64,000 bases of DNA from Tragulus kanchil (lineage: Eukaryota > Chordata > Mammalia > Artiodactyla > Tragulidae), in the NCBI GenBank assembly GCA_022376925.1, contig JAIOJX010000004.1, forward strand, positions 176,047,501 through 176,111,500, given 5' to 3'. A model generated the notes under the pieces. The model was not told the DNA's origin, did no database searches, and saw only the letters and a list, made by a program, of their open reading frames with translations. Numbering within the stretch: the first letter of the stretch is position 1; the number at the start of each line of letters is the position of its first letter. Position numbers and translations under genes: made by a program. Positions 1-12,800 of this stretch are shown piece by piece.

Positions 1-386
1 GGACTTGCCAGAGTTTTATTCTCGAAATGAAATCACAGACTCAATTGTTTTCCAACCCCTAAAACTCTGCTGCTTCTCCTGCAGTAGAGCTGGAGGCAAG
101 CTAGCAGAGCAGAGATCTGTGAGCCCCAGGCACACCTTTCCGCCTCCCGGGAAGAACCTCTCCGCCATCCCTTACCTGCACAAGGCGTGTGTTGAGAGGG
201 CACTGCACCGCTTGGAACAGTAATTATGTACAGTCCTGAAGTGTCTAACCAGTAATTTACACTTCCAAGTGGGATTCCTCTGGCAGCTGAGAAGACAAGT
301 TTGGTAAAAGGGGCTCTTTAATTCTTTTAAGTCAGATATACAGCAACTATTAACCAAATAATTAATACAGTATTAACCATCACCTT

Positions 387-600
387 GGCTTCCTTGGTGG
401 CTCAGATGGTAAAGAATTTGCTTGCAATGCAGAAGATGTAGGGGAAGCGGGATTGATCCCTGGGTTGGGGAGATTCCCTGGAGAAGGGAATGGCTACCCA
501 CTCCAGTATTCTTGCCTGGAGGATTCTGTGGACAGAGGAGTCTGGTGGGCAATAGTCTATGGGGGTCACAAAGAGTCAGGCATGACTGAGTGACTAACAC
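387..600 (+). mobile_element. Bov-tA-type SINE with 13-bp target-site duplication
   Basis: tRNA-derived head (GGCTTCCTTGGTGGCTCAG) followed by the ruminant body with ACTCCAGTATTCTTGCCTGG and GTCACAAAGAGTC. TAACCATCACCTT flanks it at 374-386 and 601-613, a clear target-site duplication. Confidence 0.93.
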
Positions 601-857
601 TAACCATCACCTTATATATGTGCCCAGCGAAACCCCAGTATACAAGATTAAAAATATACTCTGTTCTTGTCTTCAATTGTTTACTTCTTGAAGATAATGA
701 TTGTGTACATTTCTCTGTGTTTACTGAAGGCCTAGCATAACACCCACCATAACAGGGATTCAGAAAAACTTTCCAAGTGAGGATTCTATCAAGTTGGCAA
801 GATAAGTCCAGTAAAGGCCAACATAATGGCAGTACCCTGCAGATGCTGACTGTAGCC

Positions 858-1378
858 ATGAAATTAAAAGACACTCAATCCTTGGGGGAAAAAAGCTATG
901 AGAAACCCAGACAAAGCTTACTGAAAAGCAGAGATATCACTTTGCTGACAAAGGTACCTATAGTCAAAGCTATGGTTTTTCCACTAGTCACGTACGGATG
1001 TGAGAACTGGGTCATAAAGAAGGCTGAATGTGGTGCTGAAGAAGACTCTCAAGAGGCCCTTGGACTGCCAGGTGATAAAACCAATCAATCGTAAAGGAAA
1101 TCAACCCTGAATATTCATTGGAAGGACTGATGCTAAAGCTGAAGCTCCAAAACTTTGACTACCTGATGTGAAGAGCCGACTCATTGGAAAAGACACTGAT
1201 GCTGAGAAAGATTAAGGGCAGGAGGAGAAGCGGGCAGCGAAGATGAGGTTGTTAGATAGCAACACCAACTAAGCGGACATGAATTTGAGCAAACCCAGGA
1301 CACAGTGAAGGATACAGAAGCCTGGTGTGCTGCAGTCCATGGGGTCACAAAGAGTCAGGCATGACTCATCGAATAACA
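858..1378 (+). mobile_element. BovB LINE 3' fragment
   Basis: 3'-truncated-type BovB piece. Decayed reverse transcriptase C-terminal codons (PLVTYGCENW) are followed by the conserved tail CAACCCTGAATATTCATTGG to GGGTCACAAAGAGTCAGG. Stops and frameshifts show it is dead. Confidence 0.88.
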
Positions 1379-1686
1379 ACTGTATTATTAAAGGTAACTG
1401 CAACAAATATACTTATTCCTTAATTTCCTCTAAAATGGTTCTTCCACCACATTTTTTCTCTAGCAGTCAACTGAAATGTCTGCCCCAAATCTCAAATTTC
1501 CACAGGCAATGCACATTTTTCAGTCTTCATTTTACCAGACATCTTTCCAGCAGCTGACAGATTACCACACAGTAATGTTGAAACTTTCGCCTCCCTTAAC
1601 TTCCAAGATAACAAACTCAACAGATTCTTCTCTTACCTCTCAATCAACCCCTTCCCAGTCTTCTGAGGGTCACTTCTCCCTGTGCG

Positions 1687-1898
1687 GTGCTGTGCTTAGT
1701 TGCTCAGCAGTGTCCAGCTTTTTCCAACCCCATGGACTGCAGCCCGCCTGGCTCCTCTGTCCATGCGGATTCTCCAGGCAAGAATACTGGAGTGGTTTAC
1801 CATTTCCTCCTCCAGGGGATCTTCTAAATCCAGGGATTGAACCCAGGTCTCCTTCATTGCAGGTGGATTATTTACCATCTGAGCCACCAGGGAAGCCC
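1687..1898 (-). mobile_element. Bov-tA-type SINE
   Basis: Reverse-oriented copy ending GAGCCACCAGGGAAGCCC, with CTCCAGGCAAGAATACTGG in the body. Confidence 0.9.
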
Positions 1899-2358
1899 GG
1901 CCACTCCCTATCTATCCCTTAGATGTTAAGGATTGTTGGAATGCCATCCTTATTCCACTGCATGACTCCATTATTCACATGGCTCCAGAAACAACCTGTG
2001 TGCTGAGGAGTTTCAAATTAGTGTATTGATACAGTTCTTCTTTGGAGCTCTGAGTTGCATATCCATTGCTGGAGGTATCTCATATATCTCACATTTAATA
2101 CAGGGATTTAATGTGGGGATTAAGAGTGTAGGCACAGAAGGACACAACATCATTATACAGATTTCCTGTCAAAATGGGCTGCCTTGGAGGCTCAGATGGT
2201 GAGGAATACCAAAATACATGACCTGAACACAGTCAGGAGGAAACAAACACAAATTAACGCTGTACAAAACAATAAGGCTGTATTCTTTTTAAAATGTCAA
2301 GGTCATAAAAGACAAAGAAAGGCTGAGCCCAAATTAAATGAGACTAAAGAAATAGGGC

Positions 2359-2612
2359 GGGCTTCCCTGGTGGTCCAGTGGGTAAGGACACCGCCTTGCA
2401 GTGCAAGGAGCACTGGTTTGATCCCTGGCCTGGGAAGATCCCACGTGCCGCGGAGCGGCTGGACCCATGTGTCCAACTACCCAGCCGGAGCTCTGGAGCG
2501 CATGCGCCCAGAGCCAGTGCTCTGCGGCGAGAGAGGCCACTGCAATGGGAGGCCCACACGGGCCAAAGAACAAAGACAAATAAATGAAGGATCAATAGAA
2601 ATGGCCAAAAAA
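2359..2612 (+). mobile_element. SINE-X copy 1
   Basis: Pol III A box (TGGTCCAGTGGGTAAGGA) and B box (GGTTTGATCCCTGG), then the family body: GCCGCGGAGCGGCTGGAC, GGAGCTCTGGAGCGCATGCG, GGGAGGCCCACACGGGCC. Most CpGs are kept, which suggests a young copy. Confidence 0.88.
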
Positions 2613-2701
2613 AGAGAAAGAAATAGAGCAATTGAATTCAACTGGGATCTAGGATTAGATCCTAGAATGGAAAAAAAGTGCAATTAGAATTAGGAATTTT
2701 G

Positions 2702-2932
2702 TTGTTGTTGTTCAGTTGCTAAGTCATGTCTGACTCATTTGCAACTCCATGGGATGTAGCCCACCAGCCCACCAGGGTCCTCTGTTCATGGGATTTCCCG
2801 GGCAAGAATACCGGAATGGGCTGCCACTTTGTCCTCCAGGAGATACTCCTGACCCAGGGATGGAACCCTCTTCTCTGAGTCTCCTGAATTGCAGGTGGAT
2901 TCTTTACCACTGACCACCAGGGAAGCCCCGCC
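2702..2932 (-). mobile_element. Bov-tA-type SINE
   Basis: Starts with the TTG repeat and CAGTTGCTAAGTCATGTC, and ends CCACCAGGGAAGCCCCGCC; a full-length reverse copy. Confidence 0.9.
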
Positions 2933-3175
2933 ATAAGACAGGATAATCTATTACACTTGCATGTCTATTTCTACTAAACTGTGCTTGTCTCAACTAGAGT
3001 GGAGCTGGTGATGGAAGGCAAGGGAGGAAGGGGAAGAGCATTCCAAACAGAGCTAACAGCAGGAAGGTTCAGCGATGAGAGAGCAAAGTGCAAAGAAGTC
3101 CAGCTGGACTGGAGTACAAAAACTGAGAGAGTGAGGGATGTAAAGTGAGACTACATTGAATTAAAATATATCATA

Positions 3176-3366
3176 GGGCTTCCCTTGTGGCTCAGTGGAT
3201 AAGAACTCGTCTGCCAATGCAGGAGACACGGGTTCGATCCCTGATCCGGGAAGATCCCACATACCGCAGAGCAGCTAAACCCACACATCAACAAAGACCC
3301 AGCACAGCCAAAAATAAACAAATAAAAGGGGTTTTTTTAATAATAAATAAATAAAATAAAATAAAA
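3176..3366 (+). mobile_element. CHR-type (tRNA-Glu-derived) SINE
   Basis: GGCTTCCCTTGTGGCTCAG head, GGTTCGATCCCTGATCC B box, short body ending CCCAGCACAGCCAAAAATAAA and an (AAATA)n tail. Confidence 0.88.
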
Positions 3367-3459
3367 TATAGCAGATTACTTGTATTCAAAGTTAGAGTCC
3401 TCTGCTATACCCATTAGATAGATCAATGCCACGTGGCTTGACAATATCTCTTCCCATGA

Positions 3460-3663
3460 TCTGTGCTAAGTTGCTTCAGTCGTATCTGACTCCTTGCGAC
3501 GTATGGACTACAGCCCACCAGGCTCCTCTGTCCATGGGATCCTCCTGGTAAAAACTGGAGTGGGCTGCCATGCCCTCCTCCAGGGGATATTCCCGACCCA
3601 GGGATCAAACTCAGGTCCCCTGCACGGCAGGCATTCTTTACCATCTGAGCCACCAGGGAGGCC
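3460..3663 (-). mobile_element. Bov-tA-type SINE, 83 bp from WBP2NL exon 4
   Basis: Reverse copy between CTGTGCTAAGTTGCTTCAG and GAGCCACCAGGGAGGCC, in intron 4 of WBP2NL close to the exon 4 donor. Confidence 0.9.
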
Positions 3664-3745
3664 TCTTTCATTAGTTAACAGTCCACCTCCAACCACGCAG
3701 GCCCCAAGCCCCAAAGCTCTTGGCATCTTTATCAGCATCACTCAC

Positions 3746-3838
3746 CAGCAGAGGCAGCTTTCATCATCAGCTGACCAAATTCAATGGCACCTCCTTGCCT
3801 GAAGGATAACTTAAAAACAGCTTGTCCTTCCCAGCCAC
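3746..3838 (-). CDS. WBP2NL: WBP2NL coding exon 4
   Basis: 93 nt from TTTCTCCCTGCAG to TCTGCTG|GTGAGT. It encodes [16 protein letters not shown] and [14 protein letters not shown], the C-terminal strand and helix of the GRAM domain. The next exon is not in the window. Confidence 0.93.
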
Positions 3839-6800
3839 CTGCAGGGAGAAATGGCGCACACTCACTAAAAGGCTGGCACGCTGGTGACAGAAGCGCTCAC
3901 AGACACAGAGAGAAGGATGAGCCAACCGAGTCTGAATTGTAAACCTCCTGTCAGCTTTTGAGGAAAAATATGAGGGGGACACTTACCATTTGGAGCCGCC
4001 TGAATGGTTCCTGTAATGTAGTTGGGGGCAAAGATGGGTTGTTCAATGGTGCAGTTACTCATCAGGCCAAATGGCATCATAAAAGAAAGCATGGGGTCAT
4101 TGATTCTGTGTGAAGTCACGAAGATCACCTAAGAGAGGAAAGAAACTTTGGGAAAGGAACGCAATTCATCCATGGGTTGTGACATAAAACAGCAATTCTA
4201 AAGTCAAGGCTGCATGGGCATCCTGGCCTAACTGAGAAACGCCATCGATTTTCTTCCATCACTCTTCAGCAAGGAATATCCCCAAGCGAAAACGTTTCAA
4301 AACACTCTGAAAATCAAGGTTTAACCTTTCTCCATTTTAAGGAAAACAAACATAGAGTTAATTAGATCAAAGTAGAAGCAAAATTGCCTGGGTGTGGGAC
4401 TCTTCCTGTTGATTCAATGGTTAAGAGTCGACCTGCCATTGCAGGGGCATGGGTTTGATCCCTGGTCCGAGAAGATCCCACATGCCACGGGGCAACTAAG
4501 CTTACGTGTCACAACTAGTGAGCCGGAGTGCTTTAGAGCCTGTTCCCCTCAGCAGGAGAAGCCCACACACTGCAAACTAGAGAGGACCTCCTGCTTGCTA
4601 CAACTAGAAAAAGCCCACACATAGCAACAAAGACCCAGTACAGCAAAAAACTAAAAGTCGATTAATTTAAAAAGAGAGAAATTACCCGGTATGAAGTGAG
4701 AAACAACGTTCCCCTCTTTGTACCACTAAAGAGAAAGGATTCTACTGGTGCCTGCGGGAAGGAGAGGTCCACATCCTCGCACTGCCTCAAGACACTGAGG
4801 AAAGAAAGGGCAGACAACACACGATTCAGAAGTCACCTTAGAGGACAGGAACAAAGCTCTCAGCAGTCTCAGCTGGAGGGAGACTGTAATAAACACCACG
4901 GGCTCTGCTGGCACTACTGCTACTTTTTTTTTTTCTTTATTAAAACAGAAAGGAACTGAAATGATCTTATTCTCTGACAATTCACACTTACTTGTCTTTC
5001 TCTTTATCTCTTTTTTTTCTTTCTTAGCAAACCTAATTCTACTCTTAATGTCCATTCTTATACTTCTCGTGCAGTTGACATAAAGCACTGTGCTAGCACA
5101 ATTGCTTCCTGGACTCCGGCAAGGAGGGTAAGACATGGGCAGAGCGCTCCAGAATGCTGTGACATGTCTGTCATGTTCTCCCTTCATTCTTAACCTGAAA
5201 AACTTAGACTCATCCTACTCTTACTTATAGAATCCTATTGGTTTTTTCCTTTCTTAGTTTAATATATATATATATAAACATTTGTATTTATATACATTTA
5301 TTATATATTTATTATTTACATATAAGTGGGTGCTACTAATATTCAATGAACAAGTGAATGAGAACATGAGCACATAATGCAAGAGGTAATAATGCAAGAA
5401 ATACATGACATACATGGACACGCTGCCATGTTTGAAATGGGTAACCAACGAAAATCTATTGTAGAGCATCCACACACACAAGAGAAAGTTCTTTTTATTT
5501 CACACTATGGGAATGTTTGGGTGGCTCATGATTGTAGACCCCAAATTGCATTTCTCTGCTGATCCCAAATAAACCAATTGTTTGCTGGAGAAAAAAGAAA
5601 TACATCACATTGTTGACTACAAACTGATCCACATGCCACGGGGCAACTAAGCCTACGTGTCACAACTAGTGAGCCGGAGTGCTTTAGAGCCTGTTCCCCT
5701 CAGCAGGAGAAGCCCACACACTGCAAACTAGAGAGGACCTCCTGCTTGCTACAACTAGAAAAAGCCCACACATAGCAACAAAGACCCAGTACAGCAAAAA
5801 ACTAAAAGTCGATTAATTTAAAAAGAGAGAAATTACCCGGTATGAAGTGAGAAACAACGTTCCCCTCTTTGTACCACTAAAGAGAAAGGATTCTGCTGGT
5901 GCCTGCGGGAAGGAGAGGTCCACATCCTCGCACTGCCTCAAGACACTGAGGAAAGAAAGGGCAGACAACACACGATTCAGAAGTCACCTTAGAGGACAGG
6001 AACAAAGCTCTCAGCAGTCTCAGCTGGAGGAGACTGTAATAAACACCACGGGCTCTGCTGGCACTACTGCTACTTTTTTTTTTTCTTTATTAAAACAGAA
6101 AGGAACTGAAATGATCTTATTCTCTGACAATTCACACTTACTTGTCTTTCTCTTTATCTCTTTTTTTTCTTTCTTAGCAAACCTAATTCTACTCTTAATG
6201 TCCATTCTTATACTTCTCGTGCAGTTGACATAAAGCACTGTGCTAGCACAATTGCTTCCTGGACTCCGGCAAGGAGGGTAAGACATGGGCAGAGCGCTCC
6301 AGAATGCTGTGACATGTCTGTCATGTTCTCCCTTCATTCTTAACCTGAAAAACTTAGACTCATCCTACTCTTACTTATAGAATCCTATTGGTTTTTTCCT
6401 TTCTTAGTTTAATATATATATATATAAACATTTGCATTTATATACATTTATTATATATTTATTATTTACATATAAGTGGGTGCTACTAATATTCAATGAA
6501 CAAGTGAATGAGAACATGAGCACATAATGCAAGAGGTAATAATGCAAGAAATACATGACATACATGGACACGCTGCCATGTTTGAAATGGGTAACCAACG
6601 AAAATCTATTGTAGAGCATCCACACACACAAGAGAAAGTTCTTTTTATTTCACACTATGGGAATGTTTGGGTGGCTCATGATTGTAGACCCCAAATTGCA
6701 TTTCTCTGCTGATCCCAAATAAACCAATTGTTTGCTGGAGAAAAAAAGAGAAATACATCACATTGTTGACTACAAACTGGCATTTACCAATTACATTGCC

Positions 6801-9800
6801 AGTGCCTGGACAACAAGGACACTTGCTGTCTGCCTCTGCAGAGATCAGACCCTATGCTGTTGAGAACTGCTGACCATCAACAACCCCTGATGGAGATCAG
6901 GGTGGGGTAGAGGCACTCTGTGCTCCAGGGAATCTGGAGGGGCAGGTCTTTAGACAGGTGGATGCTTTTAGGAACAGCTTTTGTTATCTCAATCCTTGCA
7001 TCTCCTCATATTTAGAAAAGCACTAAATCTGTTCACGGTGACATCAGATCCTCGTGACTGGGGACCTCTGTAAAATGTCTGTTTAATGATATTAAACTCC
7101 CCCCTCGCCAAAACCCTTAAATACTGGCCCTCCTCCTGCTGCCTCTTTGGAGCAGTCTCTCAGAACTATCTGGGGTGCTGTCTCCCGGTCTGCAGTTCTA
7201 ATTATACCCCAAGTAAAACTTAACCCACAACTCTCGAGTTGTTCCTTTTTTAGTCAACAACATAAATGGAACAAAATATTGTGCCAGGGAGAGATTAGCT
7301 CTTGGTCTAAGTAATTAGGAATGATTTTTATAGAAAGGCTACAATTTGAGCCGAATAGTGTTTAAGAGATGAATAGTGTTTCAGTGGGCAGCAGTGAGGG
7401 TAGGGGACAATTCTGATGGGGTGAAAACACCATTAATGGAAGGGCAGGAACGGCAGTAGGGGAAAGAACGCTGCATCTTCGGGAGCAGCTGACCCATGCG
7501 GATTCATCAGAACCTCATGGAAGTGAGACTGGGGGTGTAAACTACAGTTGGCATTTACCAATTACACTGCCAATGACGGAACAAGGGTACTTGCCCTCTG
7601 CCCCTGTGGAGATGGACCCCGGGCTGAAGCTGCTGACCATCAGCACCCCCTGAGGCAGTGCAGGGCGGAGTGAGGCACTCTGTGCTCCAGGGAATCTGGT
7701 GGGGCAGGTCTCTAGACAGGCAGATGCTTTGGGAACAGATTCATTATCCCAATCCTTGCATCTCCTCATATTTAGAAAAGCACTAAATTCCCTCATGGTG
7801 ACATCAGATCCTTGTGACTAACCAAAAACCTTTTGTTTATTCGTATTAAGCTCCCCCGTCTCAAAATCTTATATATTGACCCTCCTCCTGCTGCCTCTTT
7901 GGAGCAGTCTCTCAGAGCTATCTGAGGTGCTGTCTTCCGGGCTACAGTCCTAATTGTGACCCTAATAAAACTCAACCCACAGCTCTCAAGTTGCTCATCT
8001 TTTTTTAGTCGACAGGAGGAACACTGAGATACAGTTGGAACCAGGCAGGGACTAGATCTCAGACACATCATTCAACAGGCAAGGCAGAACTGTGACCTCC
8101 AACTGTCTCAACAGGGAAGTCACATGCTCAAGGAAGTGGTGATATGTTAGAGAGATCCATTTAAGAGTTTTTAACATAGTCCTGATATGAGGTAATAAGA
8201 GCTGGATTTAGGTGATGGTATATGGATAAAAAGGGACTATGAAAAGACAGGATGTCAGCAAAAACTGGAGGAATAGGGAACTTGAAGAGTCAGTCTAGAA
8301 CTCTAGAATCTAATCAAAAAGGGGGAATGCCCCATCAAGAGAAAATGGGTGCACGTCAATAAAAGCTTTGTGCACTTTAACCACCCCAGTACTGTCCTCC
8401 GCTCCCTAGCTTAGCCCGGCCCTGAAAACCACCACCCGCATCCTCAGCACAGGTACAGAGCACTGTGGCCAGGACGACAGACCTTTATGGTGGCTTTCTG
8501 TTTTGACCTGTCAGTGGTTTCCTGGAAGGCTAGTTCTAAGGGCGTGGGCCTAATTCAGAATTCTTTTAGGATTTCGGCAGCTACCCAGGGCACATCTTTC
8601 AAAAAACATTTCAAGGCAAATGTATGAGAGCTGCTTATGTGGGTAAAGGATGGCATTCTGGGGTTTCCCAGGTGGCACTAGTGGCAAATAACCTGCCTGG
8701 CAATGCAGGAGACGCCAGAGACACAGGTTTGATCCCTGAATTGGAAAGATGCCCTGGAGAAAGAAATGGCCATCCACTCCAGTATTCTTGCCAGGAAAAT
8801 TCCATGGGGAGAGGAACCTTGAGGGCTATAATCCCTGAGGCTGCAGAGAGTCAGACATGTTTGTGCAACTATGCATACGTTAAAAAAATACATATATGAA
8901 AACTGGGCTTCCCTGGTGGTCCAGTGGGTAAGGACACCGCCTTGCAGTGCAAGGGGTGCCGGTTCGATCCCTGGCCTGGAAAGATCCCACGTGCTGTGGA
9001 GTGGCTGGACTGATGTGTCCAATTACCGAGCTGGAGCTCTGGAGCGCACACGCCCAGAGCCGGTGCTCTGCAACAACAGACGCCACCGCGATGGGAGGCC
9101 CACAAGAGCCAAAAGAACAAAGACGGATGAAAATGAAGAAATGAAAGATCAATAGAAGTGGCCCGCCCGTCCCCTTCCCTCCCCACCCCACCCCCCAAGA
9201 GATAAATAAATAAATATTAAAATATATATATATATATATATATATATGAAAACTGGGCTTCTTTGGTGGTCCAGTGGGTAAAGAGTCTGCCTTGCAGTGC
9301 AAGGGGCGCCAGTTTGATCCTTGGCCTGGGAAGATCCCACATGCCGTGGAGTGGCTGGACCTGTGTGTCCAGTTGTGAGTCGGCACTCTGGAGGGCATGC
9401 GCCCAGAACTGGTGCTGTGTGACAAGAGAGGCCACTGCAGTGGGAGGCCCACACGGGCCAAAGAACAAAGATGGTTGAAAATGAATAAATGAAAAACCAA
9501 TAAGAGACCAAAATTAAAAACAAGCAAACAAACAACTTACAAGTCAGGAAGATTGGGGAATGAGATGCTTTGAGGAATAAAGACTTTAAAAACCTCTGAC
9601 ATGAAAAACAAAACAAAACAAAAACCTCTGACATGTGCATGGGAGTCTAGAAAGCATCATACATACATAGGTTCGGGGTTGGGTTCATGCTCAGGAGAAA
9701 CCTAAGAAGGCTCTAGAATTGTTACCTCTGGGTGACAATGAGGTCCAGCTTAAGCAGGAAGTGAAACTAAGACAGTTTTAAACTGCCTGGCTGAGGGATA

Positions 9801-12800
9801 AAGACAGGCCCCAACACACCCCTACACCCTCACCGCCCATTCAGAACATATAAAGAATTCCTACAACTCAAGAACAACAACAACAACAAAAAACAATTTA
9901 TAAGTGGACAAAGGGATGCTGTATAGCACAGGGAACTCTGATCATTGTTATGTGGCAGCCCGGGTGGGAGGGGAGTTTAAGGAAGAATGGATATATGTAT
10001 AAGGTAGACAGCAAAGGGACTCAGTCACACATGTACATATATCCCGAGAACCTTTGCGGTTTACCTGAAACTATCACAACAGTGTTAATCAGCTGTACCC
10101 CACCACAAAATAAAAAGTTTAAAAGAAAAGAAATTTTAATAAAAATGGACAAAGGACTTAAATACACATTTCTCCAAAAACAATACACAAATCGCTAAAA
10201 AATACGAAAAGATGCTCAACATTACTAATCATCAGAGAAATGCAAAGCAAAATCACAAATGAGTACTGCCTCACACCAATTAGGATATCTACTATTGAAA
10301 AAGGAAGGAAAAAAAAAAAGGAAAGGAAAGAAGTGTAGTCTAGGATATCAACAAATTAGAACTCTTGTGCACTCTTGGTGGGATTTAAAAATGGTGCAAC
10401 CACTCTGGAACAGTGTGGAGTCTCCTAATTAAAAACAGAACTACATCATGATCCAACAATTCCACTTCTAGGTATATATCTAAAAGAATTGAAAGCAAAG
10501 TCTCAAAAAGATATTTGCACACTTACATTCATATAATAGCAACACTATTCCTAATAGACAAGAGGAGGAAGCAATCTAAAAGTCTATCAATGGATGAACG
10601 GAGAAACAAAATGTGATATATAAATACAACAGAACATTATTTGGTCTTAAAAAGGAAGGAAATTCTGTCACATGCTACAACATGGGTGAATCTTGAGGAC
10701 ATTATGCTAAGTGAAATATCTGAGATAAAGACAATTATATTATTTCACCTACATCAGAGGTGGAATCTAAAAAAATCAAATTCACAGAAGCAGAGAGTAG
10801 AACAGAGGTTACTGGGTGTTGAGGGGATGAGGAAAATCCGGAGATGTTAGGCAAGGATACAAATTTATAGTTACATAAGATGAATAAAATGGATGGGAAT
10901 GAGTGAATTTAATTCAGATGACCATTATATCTACTACTGTGGGCAAGAATCCTTAGAAGGAATGGAGAACCCTCATAGTCAACCAAAGAGTATGAAATGC
11001 AGTACTTGGGTGCAATCTCAAAAATGACAGAATAATCTTGGTTTGTTTCCAAGGCAAACCATTTAACATCACAGTAATCCAAGTCTATGCCCTGACCACG
11101 GACACTGAAGATGAAGCTGAACGATTCTATGAAAACCTACAAGGTCTCCTAGAAATGATGCCTCCTGGAAATGTCTTCTTCATCACAGGGGACTGGAATG
11201 CAGAAGTAGGAAGTCAAGAGAATAACGGGCAAGTTTGGCCTTGGAATACTAACTGAAGCAGGGCAAAGATTAACGGAGTTTTGCCAAGCAAACACACTGG
11301 GCATAACAGACACCCTCTTCCAACAAGGCAACAGACGACTCTACACGTGGACATCATTAGATGATCAGTACCAAAATCAGATTGATTCTAAATTCTTCGT
11401 AGTCCCGGATCAAGCAGCTCTATACAGTGAGCAAAAACAAGACCTGGAGCTGACTGTGGCTCAGATCACTAGCTCCTTAGTGCAAAATCAGGCTCAAACT
11501 GAAGAAAGTAGGGGAAAAACCACTAGGTCATTCAGGTACTTAAATCAAATCCCTTATGCTTATACAGTGGAGGTGATGAATAGTTTCAAGGAACTAGCAC
11601 TGGTAGTGCCTGAAGAATTATGAACAGAATTATGGACAGAGGTTTGTAGCATTGTACAGGAGGTGGTAACCAAAACCATCCCCAAGAAAAAGAAATGCAA
11701 AAAGCCAACTCATTGGAAAAGACTGATGTTTGGAAACAGGCAGAGAAGAAGGGGGAAACCAAGGAAGAGACGGTTGGATGGCATCACTGACTCAATGGAC
11801 ATAATCTTGAGCAAACTCCAGGAGATGGTGAAGGGCAGGGAAGCCTGGTGTGCTACAGTTCATGGGGTCGCAGAGTGGACATAACTTAGTGACGGAACAA
11901 CAACAAAATAAATAAGTCTAGAGATCTAATAGGCAGGCATGAATACTATACTTAATAACACTGTGTTGAGCAAATTTATAGTTACATAAGATGAATAAAA
12001 TGGATGGGAATGAGTGAATTTAATTCAGATGACCATTATATCTACTACTGTGGGCAAGAATCCTTAGAAGGAATGGAGAACCCTCATAGTCAACCAAAGA
12101 GTATGAAATGCAGTACTTGGGTGCAATCTCAAAAATGACAGAATAATCTTGGTTTGTTTCCAAGGCAAACCATTTAACATCACAGTAATCCAAGTCTATG
12201 CCCTGACCACGGACACTGAAGATGAAGCTGAACGATTCTATGAAAACCTACAAGGTCTCCTAGAAATGATGCCTCCTGGAAATGTCTTCTTCATCACAGG
12301 GGACTGGAATGCAGAAGTAGGAAGTCAAGAGAATAACGGGCAAGTTTGGCCTTGGAATACTAACTGAAGCAGGGCAAAGATTAACGGAGTTTTGCCAAGC
12401 AAACACACTGGGCATAACAGACACCCTCTTCCAACAAGGCAACAGACGACTCTACACGTGGACATCATTAGATGATCAGTACCAAAATCAGATTGATTCT
12501 AAATTCTTCGTAGTCCCGGATCAAGCAGCTCTATACAGTGAGCAAAAACAAGACCTGGAGCTGACTGTGGCTCAGATCACTAGCTCCTTAGTGCAAAATC
12601 AGGCTCAAACTGAAGAAAGTAGGGAAAACCACTAGGTCATTCAGGTACTTAAATCAAATCCCTTATGCTTATACAGTGGAGGTGATGAATAGTTTCAAGG
12701 AACTAGCACTGGTAGTGCCTGAAGAATTATGAACAGAATTATGGACAGAGGTTTGTAGCATTGTACAGGAGGTGGTAACCAAAACCATCCCCAAGAAAAA

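Larger units (their letters stand above)
4475..6778. repeat. Direct tandem duplication 1 (unit about 1,151 bp)
   Basis: 4475-5625 is repeated at 5626-6778. Differences are a C/T in the SINE tail, a G-run indel near 4878/6028, one A/G in WBP2NL exon 2, T/C near 5286/6435, and a small A/AG insertion near the end. The junction is abrupt: the first copy stops inside the start of an LTR and jumps back to the middle of a SINE. Confidence 0.97.

Noticed and set aside
1..330. WBP2NL exon 5 in the left edge
   Set aside because: I looked on the minus strand for the expected GFPLRTLNDWFSSMG-type sequence and flanking splice sites and did not find it; the exon should be further left.
7260..7535. A provirus between the two LTRs
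   Set aside because: Only 276 bp, with no primer-binding site, polypurine tract or gag/pol/env-like frame, and the LTRs are too different for a recent pair.
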